A stretch of DNA of 64,000 bases from assembly GCF_949987535.1 (NCBI RefSeq), contig NC_080069.1:45311269-45375268 (forward strand), read 5' to 3'. Numbering within the stretch: position 1 is the stretch's first letter; each line of letters opens with the position of its first letter. Source of the DNA: Balaenoptera acutorostrata (lineage: Eukaryota > Chordata > Mammalia > Artiodactyla > Balaenopteridae). The notes beneath the pieces were generated by a model that did no database searches, was not told where the DNA came from, and was given only the letters and a program-made list of their open reading frames with translations. This document shows, in pieces, positions 11,862 to 22,020 of this stretch. Both the position numbers and the translations under genes were made by a program.

Positions 11862-12366
11862 ACACACACACACACAAATGGAATATTATTCAGCCATAAA
11901 AAAGAATGAAATTTTGCCATTTGCAATAACATGGATGGACTTGGAGGGTGTTATGCTAAGTGAAATAAGCCAGACAGAGAAAGACAAATACTGTATGATA
12001 TCACTTATATGTGGAATCTAAAAAGTACAACAATCTAGTGAATATAACAAAAAAGAGACTCACAGATATAGAGAACAAACCAGTGGTTTCCCAGTGGGGA
12101 GAAAGAAGAAGGGAGGGGTAATATAGGAGTAGAGGATTAAGAGGAACAAACTATTATGTATAAAATAAGCTGTAAGGATATATTGTACAGCATGGGGAAT
12201 ATAGCCAATATTTTATAATAACTATAAATGGAATATAATCTTTAAAAGTTGTGAATCACTATATTGTATACCTGTAAAATATAATATTGTACATTAACTA
12301 CATGCAATTAAAAAATTGTAAAAAAGTAAAAAATATAAACAAAATAAAATGAAATAAAATGGAAAA
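10908..12366 (+). mobile_element. LINE-1, 5'-truncated, inside the FTL pseudogene
   Basis: Contains the C-terminal part of L1 ORF2 followed by the 3' UTR. The frame at 11105-11626 includes the late ORF2 sequence '[17 protein letters not shown]'. The 3' UTR phrase 'ggattaagaggaacaaactatta' precedes an A-rich end at about 12366. The target-site duplication 'aagaagatggga' lies at 10896-10907 and 12367-12378. ORF2 has no RT core here and is interrupted by stops, so the copy is dead. Confidence 0.93.
11826..11876. repeat. (CA)n microsatellite within L1
   Basis: About 25 CA units with one 'ta' interruption. It replaces the usual 'gtggtacacata' sequence of ORF2 at this point. The L1 at 20578-20648 expands at the same site. 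Confidence 0.93.
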
Positions 12367-12636
12367 AAGAAGATGGGAGAAAGCCTTAGTAACCTCTGCA
12401 GATGGCTGGCCCCCAGGCTGGCCTGGGCAAGTATCTCTTTGACAGCATCACCCTCAAGCACAACTAGGAGCTTCTGGAAACCAGCGGCCTTGAGGAGCCC
12501 CTCTGCATCCCCCTGGTGTCAGGGCGCTGCCTGGGTCTCTTCCTGCTGCACTAGGCAGCTTTTTAACTGCCCTGGAGCCCTCTCCCAAGTTGTGGACCAA
12601 ATGGAAATAAAGCTTTTTGCAGGAAAAAACATGATT

Positions 12637-13572
12637 CAAGGTTATAATTGATAACCAAACAGCTGGGAATTGCTTCCACAACTGATGAATCCATGAAGAT
12701 ATCTATTTGGTAAAGTAAAGTGATAGGATGCCTTTGTGCTTCTCTGAGAAGACCTTAGGATTCTGACCACAAACCAATAACCAGAAATATGGATGCATTT
12801 TATTTGTTCCTGGGTTAGGGAGAAAAGAACTGTCCACGAGGCAGTCAAAGGTTTCCTCAGTGTACAAATCCAGCCCAGTCCCAAGTCTGTACCATGATTT
12901 CCCTGATCTGTCTGCTAAGAGGACACGTGATCATCTTGATACCAATGAGATACTGGGGGCACTGCCAGAGTAAAAGAGAGCTCAGTCCAGCCATGCTGGA
13001 GGGGTCATGTTTCCACTGCCTTTAGAGCTACTGGATGACTGATCCTGGAAACCCCTGCTGCCTGATATTCCAGGTCCTTAGGACTTCAGTCTGAGTGTGG
13101 AGGGGAGGGCAGGGCCCAGGTATTCTCTCCATTGAATTCACTCTTCTTTCCTTCTGAGCTTGAAAATTACCTCTTGGACCTTCAACATGCTTTTACTGGT
13201 CTTAAAAAAATTATGAATGCTAAAAATTCTAATTGCCTACAACAAAGGGCTTCAGTCTAAACCCAAGTTATTAACTCACAGAAACAGAGAAAAACAAGAA
13301 TTGCTATAAAATGCAGGGTAGACTCACTCGCAGTGGCAGTCCTGTCAGTCACATGTGTGCTGGTGGCTTGAAATTTCACTCCTCTGCATCGACCAAATTG
13401 ACTTTATCCCACCAACCCCAAAACAAACAAATGAGCGACCACTGATTTTACACATCAAGTGTGTCTTTGCCTATCACTATAGCAAATTGTAATCTTAATT
13501 ACAATCTACAATGTCAGAAAAATACCTCCTTTTACTTTCTCTACCCTGAATGTTGAAGACCTTAGGACTATT
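12637..13572. other. No feature recognised
   Basis: Somewhat GC-richer unique sequence (12.8-13.1 kb). A minus-strand frame at 12642-12884 shows no family signature. Confidence 0.4.
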
Positions 13573-13624
13573 AAAATGCAAAAGAAATTTGTTATTATAA
13601 AATGCAAAAGAAATTTGTTATTAT
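13573..13624. repeat. Perfect 26-bp tandem duplication
   Basis: The unit begins 'aaaatgcaaaagaaatttgt' and occurs at 13573-13598 and 13599-13624 without a mismatch. Confidence 0.93.
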
Positions 13625-13848
13625 AATATAAAAGCCTTCGCGGTACAGTCAATACATTTTCAAGTCTCTTTTTTTTCCCATTTTCCCTACACGAATTGAT
13701 GTCGTCAATATAGTTTCAATTATGTTAAATACAAGCAATCAATGGTGTCTAAACACGTGGTTGTCAAAGCAATATTTTATAAGTAAGATTGTATGTGTTT
13801 CTTATTTTATTCAAAGATATAAAAATATAGAAAATACTTTTATATCTA

Positions 13849-14208
13849 CTAAATTTTTTTTTTTTTTTTTTTTTTGGCTGTGTTTGGTCTTCGTTGCTGA
13901 GCACAGGCTTTCTCTAGTTGTGGCGAGCGGGGGGCTAATCTTTGTTGCGGTGCATGGGCTTCTCATTGCAGTGGCTTCTCTTGTTGCGGAGCACGGGCTC
14001 CAGGCGTGTGGACTCAGTAGTTGTGGCACGTGGGCTCAGTAGTTGTGGCTCGTGGGCTCTGGAGCGCAGGCTCAGTAGTTGTGGCACACGGGCTTTGTTG
14101 CTCCGCGGCATGTGGGATCTTCCTGGACCAGGGCTCGAACCCGTGTCCCCTGCATTGGCAGGCGGATTCTTAACCACTGCACCACCAGGGAAGTCCCTAA
14201 ATATTTTT
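13849..14208 (-). mobile_element. CHR-type SINE, minus strand, with TSD
   Basis: The T-run at about 13854-13876 is the tail and the head ends at 14196 ('gcaccaccagggaagtc'). The box 'accagggctcgaacccgtg' is intact. The duplicated 'ctaaa(t)attttt' lies at 13849-13858 and 14197-14208. The middle carries several iterations of 'cagtagttgtgg', making this copy longer than its neighbours. Confidence 0.9.
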
Positions 14209-14321
14209 ATACCTAGTAGAATTCCTCTTTCTCCCTCTCAGCCCTATACTTCATAATAGTGAAGACAGAATGCCTACTTTTCTATGCTCTTCCAACTTGA
14301 GGGAAAATGAAGATGATGATG

Positions 14322-14327
14322 GTGTGT

Positions 14328-14359
<32 letters not shown>
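14322..14359. repeat. (TG)n microsatellite
   Basis: About 18 GT units with one 'ta' interruption, after a short (GAT)n run. Confidence 0.92.
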
Positions 14360-14715
14360 TTTGTGGGAAGGGATGTTTGTATTCAGGCAGTTACAGCTTA
14401 CTGATAACGTATTGGTAGTTAAGTTTTCAAGTATTCCTTCCTGTTTTCTGAGTGAAGCTGCCTATCTCACCATGGTGTCCTACCTCTATTCCCAAAGTCT
14501 CTTTAGAAATTAGCACAGAGATGGTGATTTTTTGTTGTTGTTGTTCACTCTTTGGCCATTCTTCTCCCTTTCCCATATAATGTGTTTGAAATTGTGTCCT
14601 AATTATAGTTCAAGTACATATTAATTTGTTCATCCCTCATTTTTAATTTTATGCACAGATTCATTCATTCATACATATGTAGTTAGTGAATTCATAAATT
14701 TGGCTAATAGCTATT

Positions 14716-15137
14716 GTTTTTTTATTGAAGTATAGTTGATTTACAATGTTGTGTTAGTTACAGGTATAGAGCAAAGTGATTCAGCTTTATATATATATTC
14801 TTTTTCAGATTCTTTTCTATTATAGGTTATGACAAGATATGAATGTAGTTCCCTGTGCTATACAGTAGGTCTTTGTTGTTTATCTATTTTATATGCAGTA
14901 ATGTGTATCTGTTAATGACAAACTCTTCATTCATCCTCTGCCCTGCTTCCCCTTTGGTAACCGTAAGTTTGTTTTCTATGTGAGTCTATTTCTGTTTTGT
15001 AAATAAGTTCATTTATATCATTTTTTTTTTAGATTCCGCATATAAGTGATATCAGGTGATATTTGTCTTTCTCTGACTTACTTCACCTAGTATGATAATC
15101 TCTCTAGGTCCATTTTATTGCTTTTTTAAAAATATGA
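14716..15137 (-). mobile_element. LINE-1 3' end, minus strand
   Basis: 'ttattgaagtatagttgatttacaatgttgtgttagtt' is the reverse-complement L1 3' terminus. 'ccctgtgctatacagtaggt' and 'tctgacttacttcacctagtatgataatc' (antisense of the late ORF2 'SEVSQTEK' region) follow. Truncated after the end of ORF2, so only about 420 bp remain. Confidence 0.87.
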
Positions 15138-15139
15138 TG

Positions 15140-15375
15140 CAGGCACTATAATAAGTAAATAGATCTCAAAAATAAAAACAAAACTAAGCTTCTGCCCTTG
15201 AAGATCTTCCAGCGTGTTATAATACAGATTGGCCCTTTTTTTAAACATTCGAGTATAAAAATACCAAGCCTGATTAGGGAGATATATGCAGAGAGTAAAG
15301 GAGCACAGAGAGGGTGCCCAGAGGAGTGGGGTGAGATATTGTTCAGCCGCATCTTAAAGGCCCAAGTAACAGCTC
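15140..15375 (+). repeat. Possible ancient interspersed repeat remnant
   Basis: 'gatgcaggcactataataagtaaatagatctcaaaaataaaaac... cttctgcccttgaagatcttcca' and later 'ggagcacagagagggtgccc' keep the order of an old mammalian repeat ('caggcactgtgctagg... ccctgccctcaaggagctt... gggagcacagaggaggg'). The family is uncertain. Confidence 0.4.
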
Positions 15376-17002
15376 TGGATACTTTAAAAACATATCATTA
15401 GGCTTACTGTTGCAGACTTGATTAAAAGTTAAGGTTGAACTTTAAAAATCATAGTCACAGCTTTACAGAGGATAGAATTTTAACACACATTTAGGATAAT
15501 AAATCCTGTCTCTTTCAGAGTCCCATTCCTGCCCGTGTCCAACCTCCAGGTCCTTAAGAAACAGATGTCATGTATTGATTGCTTTAGCCTGTGTTGACCT
15601 CTAACTGTCTCTAATCCAACCTATAAGCCATTGACTTCCTTAGAAGCATAATAAAATCAAACTGATTCTCCAGAAACCTAACTCACCCTGTAAAGGACAA
15701 ATACAGACATTGTGTCCATTGTGGGGTATTTGACTCCAGTGTTAAAGGAGTGTTTAACACCACTAAAAACAAACTGACAATACACTTATTTCTGTAATAA
15801 TTTTTCTTTTTTAGAAAAAATAAGCTAGTTTTTTTCCCTTAATGCAACAAACATTTTATATGGCTCATTAGTTTGTATGTGAATAGACTTACTTAACCAT
15901 GCTAAAAACTTGAAGTCAGGGTTCTAATTTATTGGATTCAAAAGAAAAGGAAAATACTAAATTAACCTGCTAGAGATTTTGACTTTTAACATGAATTTAC
16001 TCATGGGAAAGGAACTCATTTCCATATCTTTTGTAAAGCATCTGGCATGATAGTGCCCACTTGGAATATTCATGGCATCTGGACCGTCTTACAATTATAT
16101 TCAGTTATCAGTGAGGAAACAGACTGTAAGAAGTTAAATTACATGCCCAGTGTGACAAGATGAACAATGAAGACTGTGACCTGTGTAACACTAAATACTG
16201 AAAATACCACACTGTCTGTTCTTACTATTTTCTTAAAGCTTTCTTCATAGACAAAGGCAAAGAGGAAACAGGCTAATTCTACACAAATCGATGCATGGCA
16301 GATCAATTCAAGTAGATAGTTTTTGTTTGATTTCGTTGAGAAAAACAGTTGCATCTCTCTTAATTCTGACTATATGAATAAATCAGGGTCATAAAAATGA
16401 ATCAAACAACACAGAAATCAAAATAACCTGAAATCTCAATATCTTGAAACACAGTACACTGATATTTTGCTGGCTGTCCTCTAATATATATCTTTATGAA
16501 TATGAACATGTACATTATACTACATATATGCACAGAATCATACCAGACACAGGATTATACAAAGGCTAAATTTTTAGGTCATCTTTTTTCTTGGCATATC
16601 TAACCTGTCTCTTTCTCTCTTCCTGTTTCCCAGGTGACTAGTATTTCACAAGCTTTCTTCAATGCCATGCAGTCATATACATATACACCTATTTGGTAAT
16701 TGTCATTATTCATTTATAGAAATAGGGTTACACTGCATATATTTCTGTATATCTAGCTTTATCCACTTTACCCAGATGACAGTTACCCTAATGTAATTCT
16801 CATAGAATTCACGTGCCATAATTTTTTCCATAATTTTCCTGTTCCTGAAATGCACCTTTTTTCTCTAGATATTTTTGTCATGACAAACTATATTATAATA
16901 AACATCTTGGTGTTTGTGTATGTGTGCGTTATTATGGACTGCAGTGAGTGAGTATATATTCTTATAGACTGAGTGTGTGTGGGTATGTGCACACATTTTT
17001 CC
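15376..17002. other. Mostly unrecognised sequence with a weak MIR trace
   Basis: A weak MIR-like stretch ('tcagtgaggaaacagactgtaagaagttaaattacatgccc') lies at about 16105-16150. I see nothing else that can be supported. Confidence 0.35.
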
Positions 17003-18543
17003 AACAGCTTTATTGAGATATAATTCATATATCGTAAAATTCACCCTTTAAAGTGTATAATTTGGTTGTATTTATGTGCAGACATTACCGTTATCTAAAT
17101 TTAGAACCTTGTCATCACCCCAGAAAGAAATACTGTCATCCATTGGCGGTCCCTCTCATTTCTCTTCCCCCCATTAATCTGTTTGTTGCTATGAATTTGT
17201 ATATACTGAACATTTCATATAGATGGAATCATAAAATATGTGGCCTATTAAGGTTGGCTTCGTTCACATCACATTTTCATACTTCATCCATGTTGCAGCA
17301 TATGTAGATACTTCATTCTTTTTTATTGATGAGTAAGATTCCGTTGTAAGAATACACCATATTTTTTTATCCATTCATCAGTTGATGGACATTTGAATCA
17401 TTTCCACTTTGGGCTATAATATATGATTCTACTTTGAATATTAGTGTACAACATTTTGTGTGAAAATTGCTTTCAATACTCTTGGGTGTATATGTTGGAG
17501 TGGAATTGCTGAATCACATAAGAAGTCTATGTTTAAAATTTGAAGGATGGCCAAACTGTTTTCCAAAGTGACTACATTATTCTAATTCCACCAGTATGTA
17601 AGAATGATTTCTCTATATCCTCACCTCCACTTTTTATTTCCTGTCTTTAAAATTTTAATCATTCTGAGGGGGTGTGAAGTAAGCTCTTATTGTGGTTTTG
17701 ATTGGCATTTCCTTCATTACTAATGATGCTGAGTATCTTTAATGTGCTTATTGGTCATTTATACATTTTTTTTTGGATTAGAAGTCTATTCAAGTATTTT
17801 GTCCTTTAAAAAATTGTCTTGTTGAGTTATAAGTGTTCTTTATATATTCAGGATATAAGTACCTTATCAGATATATGATTTGTAAATATTTTCTCCCATT
17901 CTGTGGCTTTTCTTTTCACTTTCTTGATGGTGACCTTTTAATACATTAAAAAATTTTTTTCCATGAATCCTAACATACCTTTGTTTTCTTTGTCACTTGG
18001 GCTTTTGGTATTATATCTGAGAAACAATTGCCTAATCCAATATCACAAATATGTATGTCTATCTTTTGGGGAAGATTATATTTGTTTTAGACCTTACATG
18101 TAGGTCTTTACACACTATTCCATCTGCCCCTTTTCCCTCACTACACTGAGATGTTTAAATCTTAATGTCTTAATATAAGGGTTTATTCTAGACTTTCAAT
18201 TATATTCCGTTGGTATGTCTGTCCTTCCGTCAGTGCTGCACTGTCTTGATTTCTGTAGATTTGATGTAAGTTTTGAAATAGAGAAATAAAAGTCCTCCTC
18301 CTCTGTTCTTCTTTTTCAAGATTGTTTTGACTCTTCTGGGTCCCTTGCATATTCATATGAATTTTAGGATCATCTTGTCCATTTCTGAAAAAGAGCCAGG
18401 TGGGGTTTTGATAACAAGTGGTTTGAAACTTTAGATTAATTTGGGCATGTTGCCATTTTAACATTACTAAATTCTCCAGTCCATGGATGTGGGAGGTCTT
18501 TCCATTCATTTAATTCTTCCTTAGTTTCTTTCATCAGTGTTTT
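17003..18543 (-). mobile_element. Old LINE-1 (L1M-type), minus strand
   Basis: Begins with 'acagctttattgagatataattcatatatcgtaaaattcaccctttaaagtgtataatt', the antisense 3' UTR typical of older L1M subfamilies. It runs through antisense ORF2: 'catccatgttgcagcatatg', 'ccattcatcagttgatggac', 'ttgctgaatcacat' and 'tgggaggtctttcc'. It is heavily mutated and 5'-truncated near 18543. Its 3' UTR differs from the younger L1s in the window, which indicates an older subfamily. Confidence 0.83.
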
Positions 18544-19408
18544 GTAATTTTCAGTGACTCCCCATATTTGCCCATCTGTCTCTCTGATCTTAGGGACAGC
18601 AGCTTCCTCTGTGTCCTTCCCTCTCTTCTGGATCCAAGAATAGCTGTTTTTTTCTTCCTGGTATGTTGAGCTTTTTAATTTTTGTTAGGATGGAGTAGCT
18701 ACTTCCAAGCTTCTAACATACAGAGCTAGTAACTAGAAGTCCCCTTTAATTCTTTAAATAAGATTTCCTTCAGTTCTTTGAAATATATTGAAAATAGCTG
18801 ATTAAAAATATTTTTTTCTGGTTATTGCACTAAGACGCTTCCTCAGAGATGATTTTCATTGACTACTTTTTCTCTGCATGGGTCATGCTTTCCTGTTTCT
18901 TTGTGTTTCTCACATATATATTTATATATATATCAATTTTTTGAAATGACATTTTGAATAATACAATGTTTCAGTTCTAGAAATCTGATTTCCTTTCTCC
19001 TTAGGGTTTCTTTTTGTTAGTTTATTGCCTTTAACATTCATTTAGTGAATTTGCTGAACTAATTCTTAAAGATCAATATTCCTTCTCCTGTGATTTGCAG
19101 TCTGTCTTAGTCTTCACCTCCTGCTCGTCCAGGTCCTTGAGGTCAGTCAGAGGGGAGAGTTTGGGCTTTTGCCTTTGTTTCCCGGGCACACACATAGCCC
19201 TACACATGCATGTGGACTTCTACATCCCCTGGAATATGTCAGAGCTTTTCAAATTCCCTGTTCTCATTCACCAGTTTTCTTTCTTTTTTTTTTTTTTAAA
19301 TTCTTTGATAAGACATTTGTTTGACCCAACTGGTTTTACCACCTCAGGCAGTTGTAATGTTAGCAGATGCCCCTGATTGATTTTGAAAAATGCCTTGGGG
19401 ATTGGACT
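18544..19408. other. Unclassified, repeat-like sequence
   Basis: Phrases such as 'gacattttgaataatacaatgtttcagttctagaaatctgatttcc' read like decayed interspersed repeat, but I cannot name the family. The block appears to resume at 19922-20005 and 22030-22200, interrupted by the hAT and L1 insertions. Confidence 0.35.
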
Positions 19409-19921
19409 GTTTAGAGCAGGGGTCCCCAACCCCCGGGCCATGGACTGATACTGGTCCGTGGCCTGTTAGGAACCGGGCTGCACAGCATGTGTGAACTGTG
19501 CATGCGAGGGATCTAGGCTGCGCGCTCCTTATGAGAATCTAATGCCTGATGATCTGAGGTGGAGCTGAGGCTGTAATGCTAGTGCTGGGGAGTGGCTGCA
19601 AATACAGATTATCATTAGCAGAGAGGTTTGACTGCACAGAGACCATAATAATTCAATTGCTTGCAGACTCATATCAAAACCCTATCAAGTGAGTGGCAAG
19701 TGAAAACAAGCTCAGGGCTCCCACTGATTCTGCATTATGGTGAGATGTATAATTATTTCATTATATATTACAATGTAATAATAATAGAAATAAAGTGCAC
19801 AATAAATGTAATGTGCTTGAATCATCCCAAAACCATCTCCCCTCCCCCTGGTCTGTGGAAAAATTGTCTTCCACGAAACCGGTCCCTGGTGCCAAAAAGG
19901 TTGGGGACCCCTGGTTTATAG
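19409..19921. mobile_element. hAT-superfamily DNA transposon (MITE) with intact ends
   Basis: The element runs from 19417 to 19913 (497 bp). Its termini are perfect 14-base inverted repeats: 'caggggtccccaac' and 'gttggggacccctg'. The flanking 8-bp duplication 'gtttagag' (19409-19416) against 'gtttatag' (19914-19921) has one mismatch, as expected for hAT. Internal phrases ('ccgtggcctgttaggaaccggg', 'ggtccctggtgccaaaaagg') belong to a well-known mammal-wide non-autonomous family. No transposase is encoded. Confidence 0.92.
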
Positions 19922-20577
19922 TAAGCAAGTTCTGAGTTAGGTCAAATAAAAACAAATCCTGGGAATGGGGCTTTTTCAGGAATCTTCCAGACAATAGAAA
20001 CTATTCTCTAGGAGAAGATATCTGCAAATCATATATCCAATAAAGGGTTAATAGCCAAAATATATAAAGAACTCATACAACTCAACAACAATAAAAACCA
20101 AACAACCTGATTAAAAAATGGGCAGAGGAGCTAAATAGACACTTTTCCAAAGAAGACATATAGATGGACAACAGGTACATGAAAAGATGTTCAACATCAC
20201 TAATAATCAGCAAAATGCAAATTAAAACCACAATGAGATATCACCTCATGCTTGTTAGAATGGCCATTATCAAAAAGGCAAGAAATAGTAAGTGTTGGAG
20301 AGGGTGTGCAGAAAAGGCAACCCTCATACACTGCTGGTGGGAATGTAAATTGATACAGCCACAATGGAAAACAGTATGGAGATTCCTCAAAAGATTAAAA
20401 ATAGAATTACCATATGATCCAGCTATTCCACTTCTGGGTATTTATCCAAAGAATATGAAAACACTAATTCAAAAACATTTATTTACTCCTATGTTCATAG
20501 CAGCATTGTTAATAATAGCCAAGATATGGAAACAACCTAAGTGCCCATCAGTGGATGAATGGATAAAGGAGATGTGA

Positions 20578-20648
20578 GATACAGACATATAGACATATAT
20601 ACACACACTCACATATATACATACACACACACATATACACACACACAT
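20578..20648. repeat. (CA/TA)n simple repeat in L1
   Basis: Imperfect 'acacacac/atatac' repeat at the same ORF2 position as the (CA)n tract in the L1 at 11.8 kb. Confidence 0.8.
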
Positions 20649-20985
20649 TGGAATATTACTCAGCCATTGAAAAAAAGATAAAAACTTGTCAGTTGCAACA
20701 ATGTGGATGAAACTTGAGAGTATCTTGCTAAGTGAAATAAGTCAGATGTAGAAAGACAAATACCATATGCTTTCACTCATGTGTGGAATATAAAAAGCAA
20801 ACAAGGAAACAAACAAAAACCCCAAATAAATGAACAAACCAAACAAAAACACACATGTAGATACAGAGAACAGAGCAGTGGTTACCAGAAGGGAAGGGGT
20901 AGGACGAAGACTAAATGGGTAAAGAGTTCAACTGTATGGTAATGGATGGAAATTACATTTTTGGTGATGAGCACACTGTAGTGTA

Positions 20986-21939
20986 CAGTAAGTCCCCTAC
21001 ATACGAATGAGTTCTGTTCTGAGAGTGCATTTGTAGGTCCAATTTGTTCATAAGTCCAACAAAGTTAGCTTAGGTACCCAATTAACACAATTGGCTATAT
21101 AGTACTGTACTGTAATAGGTTTATAATACTTTTCAGACAAATAATACATACAAAACAAACAAACACAAAAAATAGACAAAACACTTTTAACCTTACAGTG
21201 CAGTACCTTGAAAAGTACAGTAGTACAGGACAACAGCTGGCATACTGGGGCACATCGAGTGAACAGGCAAGAAGAGCTACTGACTGGAGGAGGGAAAGGA
21301 GGTAGGAGATGGTAGAGCTGAAGGATCATCAGTGATAGGAGACGGAGGGCAAGCTGCAGTTTCACTCACTCCTGACGTTGATGGCACAGGTTCTGATTCC
21401 TTGCTGGATTCAATTCTGTCTACCCTATGATCCAGTGATGTCTGGGTTGTAGCTCTTTTTTTCTCATCATAGATGACATGGTAGCATTGAATTGCATTCT
21501 GAATGGCTGCTGCAACCTTTGTGTACCATTCTATGTTCAGGTCCTGTGCCTCAAAGACTAACAGTGCCTCCTCAAATAAAGAAGATCCCCTTGCCATTTC
21601 CTGCGTCGTGGATCTTTTTGGTTCTTCACTTCCTCCTGTCTCTCTTCATCCTTTCTCTGGGCCTCCAATTCCTGGCGCTTCTTAGCAGTACCAGCTACAT
21701 TACCACTGCTTTTATTCTTGCTTCTGGACATCCTGGGCTGGAAATAAAGATGCCGTACTACTGTACTCTATACAGTTCTGTACAGTAAAGTACACAAAAG
21801 CACAGCCACTTGTAGAGGATGCACACACGTGACAATGTACACTAGACATGTGAACTAACTTACATGACTGGACATGCAAATGCACGTTCGCATCTCTGAA
21901 AGTTTTCAACTTGAAGGCTCGCATGTAGGGAACTTACTA
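20986..21939 (-). mobile_element. Tigger-type (Tc1/mariner) DNA transposon, internally deleted
   Basis: Terminal inverted repeats are 'cagtaagtcccctacatac' at the left and 'gcatgtagggaacttact' at the right, flanked by TA at 20984-20985 and 21940-21941. The 954-bp length is well short of an autonomous Tigger (about 2.4 kb). Minus-strand coding remnants of a transposase N-terminus and C-terminus are fused by loss of the middle. It sits inside the L1 3' UTR and is therefore younger than that L1. Confidence 0.9.
21277..21731 (-). pseudogene. Tigger transposase relic (N- and C-terminal pieces)
   Basis: On the minus strand an ATG at 21731 opens a short basic frame ('MSRSKNKSSGNVAGTAKKRQ'), resembling the start of pogo/Tigger transposases. 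About 40 codons on, the reading must change frame to follow a 106-residue open stretch (21597-21277). That stretch contains 'LFEEALLVFEAQDLNIEWY' and 'YDEKKRATTQTSLD', the C-terminal tail after the DDE domain. The helix-turn-helix and the entire DDE catalytic core are absent. The product could not catalyse transposition. Confidence 0.78.
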
Positions 21940-22020
21940 TATACCAAAGTAGAAATACAAGGTTATACACATGAAGCTTGTATAATGTTATAAACCAGTG
22001 TTACCTCAATAAAAAAAAGA

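Larger units (their letters stand above)
10831..12626 (+). pseudogene. FTL: Ferritin light chain processed pseudogene, split by an L1
   Basis: A 5'-truncated, intronless copy of the 3' end of ferritin light chain mRNA, the cytosolic iron-storage subunit. The left piece (10849-10907) keeps '[11 protein letters not shown]' from the C-terminal helix. The right piece (12379-12467) continues with the region before the normal terminal 'LTLKH', then TAG at 12465-12467. A 3' UTR follows, ending in 'gaccaaatggaaataaagc' (AATAAA at 12606-12611) and a short A-rich tail. Small deletions at about 10855, 10872 and 12410 destroy the frame. A younger L1 (10908-12366) sits inside and duplicates 'aagaagatggga' on both sides. 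The pseudogene's own target duplication is 'aagcatgatt' (10821-10830) against 'aaacatgatt' (12627-12636). It covers only about the last quarter of the 175-residue protein and has no function as ferritin. Confidence 0.87.
20006..22020 (+). mobile_element. LINE-1, 5'-truncated, interrupted by a Tigger element
   Basis: Late ORF2 runs from about 20010, including the frame at 20164-20577 with '[15 protein letters not shown]'. The 3' UTR runs to 20985, and after the inserted Tigger (20986-21939) it resumes at about 21942 with 'gtagaaatacaaggttatacacatgaagcttgtataatg'. It ends 'acctcaataaaaaaaag' near 22018. The flanks 'ctattctct' and 'taaattctct' suggest a short target duplication. Stops and truncation make it inactive. 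Confidence 0.88.

Noticed and set aside
18183..18509. A 108-codon minus-strand frame
   Set aside because: This is the decayed ORF2 of the minus-strand L1 at 17.0-18.5 kb and contains L1 ORF2-derived residues. It is not an independent gene.
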